DNA of 64,000 bases from Membranipora membranacea (taxonomy: Eukaryota > Bryozoa > Gymnolaemata > Cheilostomatida > Membraniporidae): NCBI GenBank assembly GCA_914767715.1, contig OU612068.1, positions 32,796,001-32,860,000 on the forward strand. The letters are read 5' to 3'. The notes under the pieces are model-generated. The model was not told the DNA's origin and did no database searches. It saw only the letters and a list, made by a program, of their open reading frames with translations. Positions 1 through 21,059 of this stretch are shown one piece after another. A program made the position numbers and the translations under genes. Within the stretch, counting starts at the first letter, position 1. Each line of letters starts with the position of its first letter.

Positions 1-294
1 AGTTAAACATGAAAAAAGAGTTATCTAACTTGATCACATATTCACAGAGTAATGGTATTAAACCAAGAAGGCCTAGCTCAAAAGAAGCTGCTAAACTTGG
101 TTAGGCCAAAAATATGGAAACAGTATGCTAGCATATTTTAGTAATACAATCCTATAACCCGAAGAGATATTTTTAAACTTAGATGTCTTTTAGTAGCTTC
201 TAAACTAACTGGTAACAATGTTTCACACTAAGATTCATCTCTTATTTTCCATTGTAACAAGTGCGACAACAATAACAGTTAATTTCTGTCGTAG
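1..294 (+). other. Probable MCM3 intron upstream of first visible exon
   Basis: AT-rich sequence ending in a splice acceptor at 293-294. No MCM3 N-terminal coding sequence is seen here, so the exon(s) for about the first 50 residues lie upstream of the window. Confidence 0.6.
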
Positions 295-10206
<9,912 letters not shown>

Positions 10207-10606
10207 ATACATATTTTTTACATGTTTAGCAGACTTTTTATTCATTTTTATCATATTTGTATTATAGCCGCATTACTCACTCTTTCTGCAACAACATCAC
10301 AATGAAAACAATTACTCAGCTGTGCAATATATCTATATGTATACATGCTATCCTACACATATAACCTTCGAAGCAATGAGTAAATCAATGTTCTGTGATT
10401 TTGGTAAGAGCTGTTGAAACAACGTGTTCAAAATATTGTTAATTCTATTCTAAGAAATCTCAACGTAAATAGCCTGTTCTGTCACTTTCAGCAAAAACTT
10501 TCAAAATTGGGGTTTCAGTGGCTCCAAACTTCTTCTCAAAAAGAGCTGTTTGCAATGCAGGAATTTCAATATGTTGCTAATTATGACTAAATGATCATGA
10601 ATTTCA

Positions 10607-10612
10607 ATAAAA
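10607..10612 (+). terminator. Candidate poly(A) signal of MCM3
   Basis: AATAAA about 400 bp after the MCM3 stop codon. The same context in copy B (25.5 kb) reads AATAACAAC, so the signal may be specific to the intact gene. Placement only; no transcript evidence. Confidence 0.4.
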
Positions 10613-10778
10613 ACAAAATTGAACAAAAACAATCATGCACTTATTACCTGGTACAAACTGGTGTTGCTGGTGTTATTGGGGTGACAATCCTGGACAGGTG
10701 CCTAGCTCTATAGGGACTTCTGTGGTACAAGTTGTATAAAAAAATTGCTTTAATATCAGGTGAGAAGTGTATGTCTGG

Positions 10779-10785
10779 TATATAA
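10779..10785 (+). promoter_or_regulatory. TATA box of small gene A1
   Basis: TATATAA in the context GTCTGGTATATAAGAG, 95 bp before the ATG at 10874. The same block precedes copies B1 (25763) and D1 (44309), which argues that it is a real core promoter. Confidence 0.75.
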
Positions 10786-10873
10786 GAGCGAATGTTGTGT
10801 TTAGAAAATCAGTATCCATATGTTGAATGAACCCTTGATATAATTCTCATACTTACATTCAACTCTTAGAAGA

Positions 10874-11220
10874 ATGATTAACTGTAGTCTCTATGAATCA
10901 ATGAAGGAACTCTGCAAACCATTGATAAAAACAGTCAAGGAGCCAAGCTTTAGAGAAATGGTAAGCAGCCGATTTAAATACATAGCATCATTTCAGTTTT
11001 ATCAACCAAGAAATGACCACGGCATAAAGACACTCTTATTATATTATTATACTAATCTGCTTTATACTTAATTTCAGGTTCTGAATGAAATCCATAGCTT
11101 TCAGAAAGATGCGCCAGACAACTTAATAAAGTAAACTTCCACATGAAGAAAACAGTCGATTTCCAAGGATACGCTGACAGAAACGACAGATACAATAGAA
11201 TTTCTAAGAAATATCTATAG
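10874..11220 (+). pseudogene. Small basic protein family 1, copy A1 (frameshifted)
   Basis: Unrecognised family. Exon 1 (10874-10960) encodes MINCSLYESMKELCKPLIKT... ending FREM, with donor GTAAGC. Exon 2 starts at 11078 after a TTTCAG acceptor, at phase 0, as in all other copies. A one-base deletion in exon 2, relative to copies A2, B1, D1 and D2, shifts the frame and produces a stop after VLNEIHSFQKDAPDNLIK. In the shifted frame the conserved ending RYNRISKKYL and its stop (11218-11220) are still readable. So it is either a recent pseudogene or a gene with a short new C-terminus. No signal peptide or membrane segment. Confidence 0.75.
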
Positions 11221-11648
11221 AGAACCTATAGATGATAAGAATTTGACAATATTAGCTGATCAGTTAGATATTGTAGATGAATGTATCTGTGTGCTAGCTT
11301 ATACTGAAAAAGGCTAAGATAAACATGTCGCTCCCAATTTATGAATTGTGGTGAAAACTCCCTCTCTCAAGAATGCCATTCTAATTTATCCCAATATTTT
11401 ATTCAAAAATATATATTGTACCTATTTTTGAACACACCAAAGTCTCATGTCCTTCTTACTATTTGTTAGTTATCTATTCTGTTGGATGAATTTTGTGGAA
11501 AATATCCATCCAGTATGGTATTGTCTGCCAAATTAAAAAGTGTATATATATATAATAAAAAAGTTAAAGAAGTGTATGAACTGATAGTTGAATCATAGTG
11601 GTTGTCTGAAACATGGAAATGTTGTGTTCTCTACAAGCTAGCAGACTG

Positions 11649-11872
11649 ATGGTCTCTAATTCCGTTCTCTGGTCAATAGTAAGCAAATTCCCGTAAATTT
11701 TGTCAGAAAATTGTCAAAGCTGACTAAAGTATTTTGTTCACCATTTCAGATGAGGTCCATTCTTCTGGACAACAAGCAAAAAGAGATAAAAAGAATGTTC
11801 TTTATTCAATATTTAACCAGGGAACGCTTCCCTGTTCGCATGTTATTACGCCTCTGGTCTAAAGTTTATTGA
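11649..11872 (+). CDS. Small basic protein family 2, copy 1 (tentative, two exons)
   Basis: Unrecognised. A clear acceptor (TTTCAG, ending 11749) precedes a 40-codon ORF (11750-11872) starting MRSILLDNKQKEIKRM and ending LLRLWSKVY. A possible first exon is 11649-11678 (MVSNSVLWSI), followed by donor GTAAGC and a 71-nt intron at phase 0; the same ATG-to-donor block is recognisable at about 45450. The combined product would be ~50 residues, rich in Lys/Arg. Related ORFs occur at 11966-12139 and 37576-37698, and broken relatives at 26707, 45534 and 47352. Coding status rests on in-frame conservation between the first two copies. Confidence 0.4.
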
Positions 11873-11965
11873 AGAATATATTTATAATATGATTGTGTCG
11901 CCTTCATGTGATGGTTTCTTCTGTGGCTACAGCATACTTTATTATTATATCAATCAACCAATCAG

Positions 11966-12139
11966 ATGAGGTCCTACAACCATTTAAAGGCCATTCTTAT
12001 GGACAACAAGCAAAGAAAAAAAAATAAAAGAAAAACCTTTTTACAATATTTAATTAGAGAACAATCCCCTGTTTGCAGGTTTTCACGCCTCTGGTGTAAA
12101 ATTTATTGGAAAAAAAATACGAATGTTGGGCCTTCATGA
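11966..12139 (+). CDS. Small basic protein family 2, copy 2 (tentative)
   Basis: A 57-codon ORF following a CAG acceptor-like site. It aligns with the ORF at 11750 across ILMDNKQ...KR..F.QYL.RE..PV....RLW.K.Y, apart from an 18-nt (six-codon) in-frame difference near the start (YNHLKA) and a longer tail. The frame-preserving indel and mostly conservative changes suggest past coding constraint. No upstream exon was identified for this copy. Function unknown. Confidence 0.35.
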   Translation: MRSYNHLKAILMDNKQRKKNKRKTFLQYLIREQSPVCRFSRLWCKIYWKKNTNVGPS

Positions 12140-12930
12140 TATGGTTTCTTTTTGTCGTTACAGTACTAAAGTATTAATGGATCGCACCCCTTGATCAGAA
12201 ACCAGCAATTCTCTCATCGAATCATAGCTCAACATGATAAATACCATTGTAGGTACAGCAAATCAATTTTTATGTTAAAATTTTGCAGAATATCAGCATA
12301 TTGTGTGGCCCTACATATCAGATACCACATTGAGCTTCTGAGTGCTAAGTATTGTGGATACTTTCTTACACCCTTGCTGAAATAACAGTAAATTTGTCAA
12401 CATATTTCAGCATTCTGATCTTGGCGACGACAAACCTCTTTACGAAAAAAAAATGCTGTACACATCATGTGGCTGTCACCCTGAAAAACATCATTTTTAG
12501 ATGTACGTAGAGTAAACATTCTATAAATATTGATCAATGACACTAATAATGAACTAGCTGCCGCAAACATTGCTACAGAAATATAGCCGCTTCGTTCTAG
12601 TCTTTTGTATTTTATGATTTAACATCATATAGTTAACATTATTTCATAATTTTGTGCATTTTTAGACAGAGCTGAAATCTTTTAGACAGCACGGCTGAAA
12701 TATTTTATTATTCAAGCAAATGAATAAATAAAGGTACATACAAACATGTGGGTTTAAATCTCAGAGGAATCTCAAGTAAATGCTCATAAGCTGGAGGAGC
12801 GTGGGCTGTGTAAGATTTATGGGATGGAGTGCCCCCCTCCCAAACCGACATATTAACTGTGCTAACAACTTTTCTCAGAGATAGCTGTGAAAGGAATGAA
12901 ACTCCTTTGAGATGAAAGACCTCACGATAA
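12140..12930. other. Intergenic stretch, no gene seen
   Basis: AT-rich, with no supported ORF. Much of 11.66-12.56 kb is repeated nearly intact at 37.5-38.38 kb, marking one duplication block. Confidence 0.6.
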
Positions 12931-12937
12931 CATCAGA

Positions 12938-13040
12938 AGAGAAAACCGGCCTGAAGGTATTAACAAAATGTGAGAATTACAGACTCTACTATAATCAGAC
13001 TAATGTAGTATTGGGTGTGAGCTGGAGATCTGGTATATAA
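12938..13040 (+). promoter_or_regulatory. Upstream region and TATA box of small gene A2
   Basis: TATATAA at 13034-13040, within TCTGGTATATAAGACC, lies 100 bp before the ATG. About 90 bp further upstream is a conserved block (GAGAAAACCGGCCTGAAGGT) that recurs ahead of B2 (about 27527), D2 (about 46275) and in a promoter remnant at about 60765. It is a candidate proximal regulatory element of the type-2 genes. Confidence 0.65.
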
Positions 13041-13139
13041 GACCCAATATTGTGTAGAGCAGATCAGTATCCATCTGTTATTGAGAACTCTCATTCTTAC
13101 AGCTTACCTAAACGTTATTTTAAAGCTATACTCAAGAAG

Positions 13140-13492
13140 ATGATCAACTGCAATCTATTCAAATCGTTGAAGAAAGTCTGCAAACCATTGAAAAAGACTG
13201 TCAAGGAGCCGACCTTTCAAGAAATGGTAAGTAACTGACTGACATTATATTTTGATATGTTACAGCATTTTGCTCATATATTATTTAAAAAAATTAAATC
13301 AACAGAATAAGCTTGACTTTATATTAATTAATATTTTTTTGATTTCAGGTTGTGGATGAAATCCAGAGCATACAGAGAGAATGCACCAGGCATCTTAATA
13401 AAATAAACTTTCACATGAAGAAAACAGTCGATATTGGAAGATGCGCTGCAAGGAAAGAGAGATACAATAGAATTTCTAAGAAGTACATTTAA
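13140..13492 (+). CDS. Small basic protein family 1, copy A2 (intact, two exons)
   Basis: Unrecognised 76-residue protein. Exon 1 (13140-13226) encodes MINCNLFKSLKKVCKPLKKT and ends FQEM. A 122-nt phase-0 intron follows. Exon 2 (13349-13492) encodes VVDEIQSIQRECTRHLNK...HMKKTVDIGR...RKERYNRISKKYI and stops with TAA. It is strongly basic, with two Cys in exon 1 and probable helical segments; there is no signal peptide and no membrane span. The start is set by the ATG shared by all copies and its distance from the TATA box. The 3' UTR is interrupted by the P-like element at 13681; AATAAA follows at 16920. Related intact copies: B1 (25837) and D2 (46474). Confidence 0.7.
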
Positions 13493-13672
13493 AGAACCTA
13501 TAGATGATCAGAAAAGGAACAATGATTGATGAACATTATTCTATCTTGTGGATGAATGTATATTTTCTGTGTTCATCATTCTGACAAGTAAAGCTACAAA
13601 ACACATGATCTCCTGATTTCCAAATCGTGGTCAAAACTCCATAACTCAAGGATTCTTCTTCAGTGTTTATTT

Positions 13673-13680
13673 GAAATATG
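13673..13680. repeat. Left 8-bp target-site duplication of the P-like element
   Basis: GAAATATG, repeated exactly at 16786-16793. The paralogous sequence near 47570 carries one uninterrupted copy (TTTGAAATATGCAAATATTA), i.e. an empty site. Confidence 0.92.
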
Positions 13681-14506
13681 CATAGACCTACTAATAATAA
13701 ACCTAGACAGGTGACCTGTGCAGCTGAAGTGAGGCCTATAATAACCGGAATTCCCCAATGACATAACGTTACTGTGTTGTGCACAGTGAGCGCTGCAATG
13801 AATGGTTTTACTATATGAGCATGACTGATTATTAGCTATAATGTCATTTTTCTCATAGAGATATCAAAGACTGATGCCTACAAGTTAATTTCATCTGGAG
13901 GGTGATGTAACAAGCAACGTCATAGTCTCTGAATTTTTTCTCTAGCTCAAATATTGAATGAGATACGACCATTAGAAGCCAGCAATATCTGTAAACGGTG
14001 ATACATTATTTAAGCATTGCAGCAAGAAAATAGCATTTTTCTCACAGATTCATCGAGAAATTATGTAAGCAAGTTAATTTTATGTGAAATGTGATGGATC
14101 AAGCCAGTTGTAACTCTTTGAATTTTGTATCTGACTCAAATATTGAGTGAGTTACGTCCATTAGAAGTCGGAAATATCATGACTCAATGACTGACTGTTG
14201 CATGAAAATATTTGTTTATGCGTTCTGAAAGACACAGGCCTTACCATGTGGGTCTGCTGCAATCAGTTGATGACTCAAAGCATGGCTAGCTAAAATAGCA
14301 ATAACCTTGGTCAACCTTGCACATGCTGTGTCCATCTGTATTGTAGCTCAAGGGGTTTGTGACACGTCCCCATAAGTAGCATGATCTTGAAAGTCATTGC
14401 TGTAGGATTTTGGGTTTGCTTAATTTTTGCATACTCTTCATTGGCGGGCTTTGCCCTATTGAGACTAAACTGTCCAGTTGCTCAGTGGATTTCTTGCACA
14501 CCTGAC

Positions 14507-16004
14507 ATGGCATCAACATCGCAATCGGTAAGAAAAGATTCATAACTATGCTTGTGTTTTAATTTGTTTCAGTTCCATGGTATGGTATGCTCTACTTTTC
14601 AATACTGTCAGGTAAAGGTGGCAATGACAGGCGCGACATTATGCTCTTTTTTCACTTTCGCAAAGTAGGAGAAAGATTGATGTGATGTTTATGAGTTTCT
14701 CAATTTTACAGGCCAGTAAAAGTAGTCGACACTGCTGCTGTGCTTTTGGCTGTAGCAACACACCAATTAAGGATGCAAGCCTCACCTTCCACCGTTTTCC
14801 GCCTCAGCAGGAACGCCGTGACAAATGGATCGAAGCAGTGTCCCGTAAAGATTGGAAACCGAGCACAAACTCTGTTCTATGCAGTAAGCATTTTGGAAAG
14901 GGTGCATACAGAGTGCCTCCTAACCTTCCAGGGAGACAGGCTATGCTCTACCCGAATGCAGTGCCAACTATATTTCCGGAGTATCCTGCGTATCTACAAC
15001 CCCCACAACCCAAAAAACGTAGAGTGTTAAGCAGAGACGCTGCAAACACCCCGAGTTCCAGCACAAAAACTACTGAGGATTTACATAATGTGCAAACAGA
15101 TACAGTTCCTGCTGAAGCAGCAGAACCTGTAGTTCCAGGTATACCCTTAATACTGAGCAGCGATGTGCCGCAGGAGGGGCGTGGGCGTAAGAAGACAACT
15201 CCTAGAGCCAAAGTTCCGAAACTAAGGAGGCGAATGAAGACATTGCAGCAATGCATACGCAGATTTGAGAAGAAGGAGAGAGTACAACGTAACTTGATAG
15301 GTATCTTAGACAAGGAAAATAAGCTGCAGGCTGCTCAGCTGGGCACAATCGATGGTGTTATGAAGGAACTGGTGAATAATGAAGCTGTAAATAAAGGAAA
15401 AAAAACAATCTAGAACAATAGTGATGACATAAAAAATATTGCTATCTCTATACATTATTATTCGCCGAAAGCCTATAGATATTTGCGAAACAACTTCAGT
15501 CTCCCTTCAACAGGGACCATCAGAAGTTGGTTTGAAACAGTGAATTGTGAAGCAGGCTTTCTTGTTGATGTGATAAAAGCAATACCTAAGGACTCGAAAC
15601 CATATTGCTTGGTTATCGATAGTATCGCCATACGGAAGCGCTTGATTGTGAACAAACACACTCATAAAATTGACGGTAGAGTTACTGTTGGAGCTAATAT
15701 GGAGAAGCTTGCAACTGAAGCTCCCGTGTTTCTGTTAGTTCCTATATTGGGTGGACCCAGACATCCTATAGGGTACTTCCTTGTTGATAAGATTGACAGT
15801 GATGTCCAGCAGCAGCTTATAGTCGACTGCCTGAAACTAACAGCAGAGAATGGTATCAGCATTGTTAATATAACATGTGATAGAGCACGCTCAAACGTTC
15901 TGACTCTAGAGAAACTTGGTGCCAAGATACCAGCAAAGCTGTATTTCAAGCACCCATCAATGGAATATAACGTTTATACTAGTCTTGATGCCGTTCACAT
16001 GTAA
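14507..16004 (+). pseudogene. THAP-domain P-type transposase, interrupted
   Basis: A likely first exon, 14507-14527 (MASTSQS), is followed by donor GTAAGA. The second exon starts at 14712, in frame. A C2CH THAP zinc finger (CCCAFGCSN...HRFP...CSKHF) binds DNA in this family. It is followed by a P/L-rich linker and a Lys-rich coiled-coil-like stretch. A TAG at 15411-15413 interrupts the frame. The same frame then continues with HYYSPKAYRYL and P-transposase core sequence (LVIDSIAIRKRL, ILGGPRHPIGYF, NITCDRARSN) up to a TAA at 16002-16004, where the family usually reads HM-L-KL. Nothing convincing of the C-terminal half follows. It is an inactive copy unless stops are read through. Confidence 0.88.
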
Positions 16005-16445
16005 AAATTGACAGCGAGCAACTGCTCCGCAATTATATAACATGCAATGGTGTTGGCACAAACATACTTATCAAAACCCGAAACAGAGTCCTCAACCATA
16101 TTTTTCTAGATAATTTGCATGGATTTATGAAATGTGCTGTGCATTCCACTGCAACCATCAGATTCCTTATCCATCGATACATAATGATACGAGTTCATTA
16201 CGAAACCCAGAAGATAACATGAAAAAGAAAAATGAAAATATCCGATCTAAACTCATTGGTAATATTTCAGCATCAGTAACTGGTCTATCTATGCATATCA
16301 TGATATAAAGTACGCAACTCGTACTTCTAGTGGTACTTCTGGTGGTACTTCTGGATGTTCAGTTGCATAGTAAGAATAAGACTTCTCATTTATTATTACA
16401 ACCAATACAAGACACATTATTTATCTTCACTGTTGCTCCTTGCTA
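16005..16445. other. Interior of P-like element, degraded 3' half of transposase
   Basis: No open frame of note. Short GGTACTTCTAGT/GGT repeats lie around 16320-16350. Catalytic-region residues expected downstream in full-length P transposases are not recognisable. Confidence 0.5.
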
Positions 16446-16919
16446 TAATGTATCAACGTTTACAGATATTGCAGACTTCTAATTGTTGTATCTCATTCAA
16501 TATTTCAGCTAGAGAAAATATTCAGAGACTATGGCGTTGCTTGGTACATCACCTTTCAGATAAAATTAACTTGTAGGCATCGGTCTACGATATCTCTATG
16601 AGAAAAATGCCATTATAGCTAATAATCAGTCACGCTCATATAGTAAAACCATTCATTGCAGCATGCGCTGTGCACAACACAGTATCGTTGTGTCATTGGG
16701 GAATTCCAGTTATTATAGGCCTCACTGCTCACTGTATAAGCTCTATATCTGTCACCTGTCTAGGTTTATTATTAGTAGGTCTATGGAAATATGCAAATAT
16801 TATATTTTTCTAAAGCCTTGTAACTGCCAAATGTGCCACCACACCATCACACCAAGAGCTAATGCAATTTTTTTATAGCTTTTTTTATTCTGTATGATCA
16901 TTTTTTCTTGCTCACTGTC

Positions 16920-16925
16920 AATAAA
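16920..16925 (+). terminator. Poly(A) signal of small gene A2
   Basis: AATAAA in CTGTCAATAAAAGT. The same block is found at about 32660 (unit B) and about 47700 (unit D). Confidence 0.6.
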
Positions 16926-16929
16926 AGTA

Positions 16930-17790
16930 AAATATAGCTCAGAATTGAACTTTGAATCAAGGTTGTATCCTGAACCTCATGTTCTCACTTTATATGGCCA
17001 TCCACTGCCGAGTTTGGCTTCATTCAAATAAAAGCAGCGAAGCCAATTTATCATTTAGCCAACAATAATCACTATAGGTAATAGGTATACAGATAATATG
17101 GCCTGTCTGCATTGGAATTAATATTATGATAATTTGTCTATAAGAGTTGTGTATCCTGTGTGTTATGTTTGTGAAAAATCTTGGGAATCCCAAGTAAGTT
17201 GGCTAAATCAAAAATGTCAACAATGCCGTCATAGTGAGATCATTTGAGAAATGACAAGAATTGAAACTGTACACGATTATGACAACAAATTTATGGTCGA
17301 TCAAGATAGTGTCTTGCTAATCGCCCTATCAATCACAATACGTCAAACATCGATCATCTAAACCAACAATTGTGAAATGTCAGACATTGACGATTATGTT
17401 TATACTAACTAGGGACCACTGGTTGGTTGCATAACCTACCATACTGAATAATACAGCGAGAGTGGGCATATGTGTTTTATAGTAGTCCCCGCATAAGCCC
17501 TTATAAATTTACATTATATGGACTCTTTTTTGTGTACAAGGGTTAATTAATATCCAGAAAATCTGACTTACTTGACCTACAATTATATTGAAGATACCAT
17601 TGTTGCATCAGCATTAAACCAAGGAGTCTTTAACTCCCTGATTAAACGAATGGTACAAATCACGAAAGCTTTGTAATTATTTCAAAGATTAAAGTGAACG
17701 CTTTAATCTCATTTTTCAACTTGAGAGTAAGTATTCTACTTAATTTCCTAGATGAGATAGCTCCCAATAGTGCAGCCTGTCTATAGTGCC
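16930..17790. other. Spacer between unit A and MCM3 copy B
   Basis: No gene seen. The part 17480-17710 is shared with 48050-48260 and partly with 32785-32850. At about 17623-17655 unit A carries a short hairpin-like insertion between two TTAA tetranucleotides that the 48-kb copy lacks. Confidence 0.55.
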
Positions 17791-18255
17791 CTCACTGGAT
17801 CACTAGATCCTTACCCCAGTACGGCCGCTTACCTGACTAAAGATGAGGATGGTAACATACTGGAGATAGAGTAAGGAATGTGAACATTCATAGATCATCA
17901 ACTTTTAGTAATCAGGTATGAAATTGGAATTTAGTAACATTGTCAGCAAAACATATCTGTTCTGCAATAGGTGAGTTCGCTTGAATAATCATCAAGAAAG
18001 ATGTGAATCAATTAGCTCTAACTTCTGTTAGTTAGACCAGGTTGTCCGGAACCAAAGTCTGACTTATCCAGTGTGGTTAATTATCCATTTTAGTTTTAAA
18101 ATCCATCATTGGAATACATATGATGGAAGTTCTCATGATATCTCTACCTTTTGTTCTACAATATCACAATAACCACTGCTCTCTATTTAGTGGATTTCAT
18201 GGTAGGCTCAATGTATTAAACACATCATTTTATTATGACCATCAGGTCATTTTGA

Positions 18256-18543
<288 letters not shown>

Positions 18544-19550
18544 TAAACGCTATTGCTTACATTATTTTTTATTGAATCATAACACCGTCCCAAAAGCTCG
18601 TAGCTGCAGATGTGGCCCAACATCTCAACTAAGAATTACGCATAGCTGAATAACAGCTCAATAATCAGGTCTTACATCTGTGTCAGTATTTGAAAGGTGT
18701 TGTTGTGTCCCTAATATATACCCTCAAATTTAAACAAACTCGAATCTCTGTCTCGATTATTATATTTTGGTAGCATCTTGCCTATAATAGCGAGCATAGT
18801 GACCAAGATTGAGTTTAAACGACCTGTCTTGGTTTCCAGAAACAGAATAAAATTATTCTTAAAATAATCGAACCTTTTAAGTCGTACGTCTTATGTCCAG
18901 TATTGGACTAGTCAACAGTATATATTCATTGTACAATGTTGCTGTTCCTCATGTTATTTTCTTTCTTTTTCTTTCAGGACAATCCTGATTGCTAATCAGA
19001 GACAAAATATACATTTACGTCGATAGAAGAAACATGTGAGCGTGCGATATAGGGAAACTTGTTGTGGGGTGAGCAATTACGAGGTTGTATAAATATTTAT
19101 AAAACAAGTTTGATCCTTGTTTTAGGAACATCGGTTGCATCAAACTGGATCTGAGTTGATCTAGCTATCGCCTCTCATCTTCACATGTTGTGGCTATGAA
19201 AGTGCCAGTGGCAAAATGTCAACTATGAATGACCTTGAGCAGGTTGCCACATACTTTAGGCAGGAAGAACACTTCCAGGCCTCTGAACATGAACGTGCTG
19301 ATGAGGTGTGCAAAGCTTGTTTATTATACATCCTAACAGCTCATTGTATGTGAAGCTCAGCATTGGCGGAAACTGTTTGTGGTAATTAAAGAGGTATGAT
19401 TTCATAAAGAGCACAATAGGAGCAAACCTCATATCTTACCAGCATTTTGTCTATGTAGAAGATACTAAAAAAACTCAACAATGTGATATTTTTTACACAA
19501 TCCAAACCCGAATGACCTAAAATGAGATGAATTTTATAATTGTTTTCTGA

Positions 19551-19685
<135 letters not shown>

Positions 19686-20384
19686 TAGGTGCTCCTCGTA
19701 TCCTCATCCTATCCTCAAAACAAATAAATGATACTATTGAAACAACAAATGATTAACTCCGGCTACTGTTTCCTAGGTTTCAGAATGGCTGATTTACACA
19801 CATATTGTCACTTGAGGAAAGTTATGATTATGCTATTCAATCGTTTGGGTACTTTGGTTCAAAACAAAACATCATTTCATGTACACATGTACACTAATGG
19901 TTTATCTATCAGTTAAACTAATTTGAGACTCTCCTATGGTCAATAACTTGCTTCTTTAGATGTTGTTACTACACACACCAAAAATATTTATGGAAATCTC
20001 AGTGCTCACTTCATTCTGGAAGCTTTTCATTGCGACAACGGTGATTGCGACGCCCAACTTTTGCCCATCCCAATATTTCCTCCGGCACGACGTCAATGAT
20101 CCCAAATAAATCTCCCGAGGTCTCATATCAAATTTCATATATAGAGTTATTGATATTCCTCAGTATCGGTCGGAGTAGCGCACACTCTATTTGTCAGGGG
20201 TGTGAAAAGCCTTTAGGGTATTATTGTTGACACTTAACTTGCCATCTGGTTATGTGCCATACATACTGGTTCCTAGAATATTTGCGTAAGCCTAATGGTC
20301 AGTATGTAGTATGTTGGCAATTTTGTTGAACCTTCCTGTAATCATTCAAATTCACTATGATAGGATAGAGCTGGCCCAGATTAG

Positions 20385-20609
<225 letters not shown>

Positions 20610-20814
20610 TAATAATTATTGAGTCCAGTACATGATACACCCATGTGTAGTTTTCTCATGATAATTGCGTCAATGAAAATGTAAAACCCTCAGCTATTTT
20701 TGAAGATGGAACAAAACAATTCTTTATATAGTGGTAAAGATATGTCAGAGAGTGCGTGACACCATACACCGCGTGGTCAGTTCCTGATGCATTTACTTTA
20801 TGTACTATATATGA

Positions 20815-21059
<245 letters not shown>

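Larger units (their letters stand above)
13681..16785 (+). mobile_element. P-element-like DNA transposon with long terminal inverted repeats
   Basis: The 3105-bp element starts CATAGACCTACTAATAATAA and ends with its complement. Inverted repeats span 13681-14009 and 16446-16785 (~330-340 bp), perfect for the first ~35 bp and then imperfect. It is flanked by the 8-bp duplication GAAATATG, the size used by P elements and hATs. Inside is a THAP-domain transposase gene (14507 onward) broken by two stops. Left-arm sequence is partly repeated in tandem at about 14040-14190. The element sits in the 3' UTR of small gene A2; the paralogue near 47.57 kb lacks it, so it inserted after the locus duplicated. 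Confidence 0.92.

Noticed and set aside
14682-14711. Start of the THAP transposase at 14682
   Set aside because: These codons lie before a good TTTTACAG acceptor; the exon 14507-14527 spliced to 14712 gives a better N-terminus.
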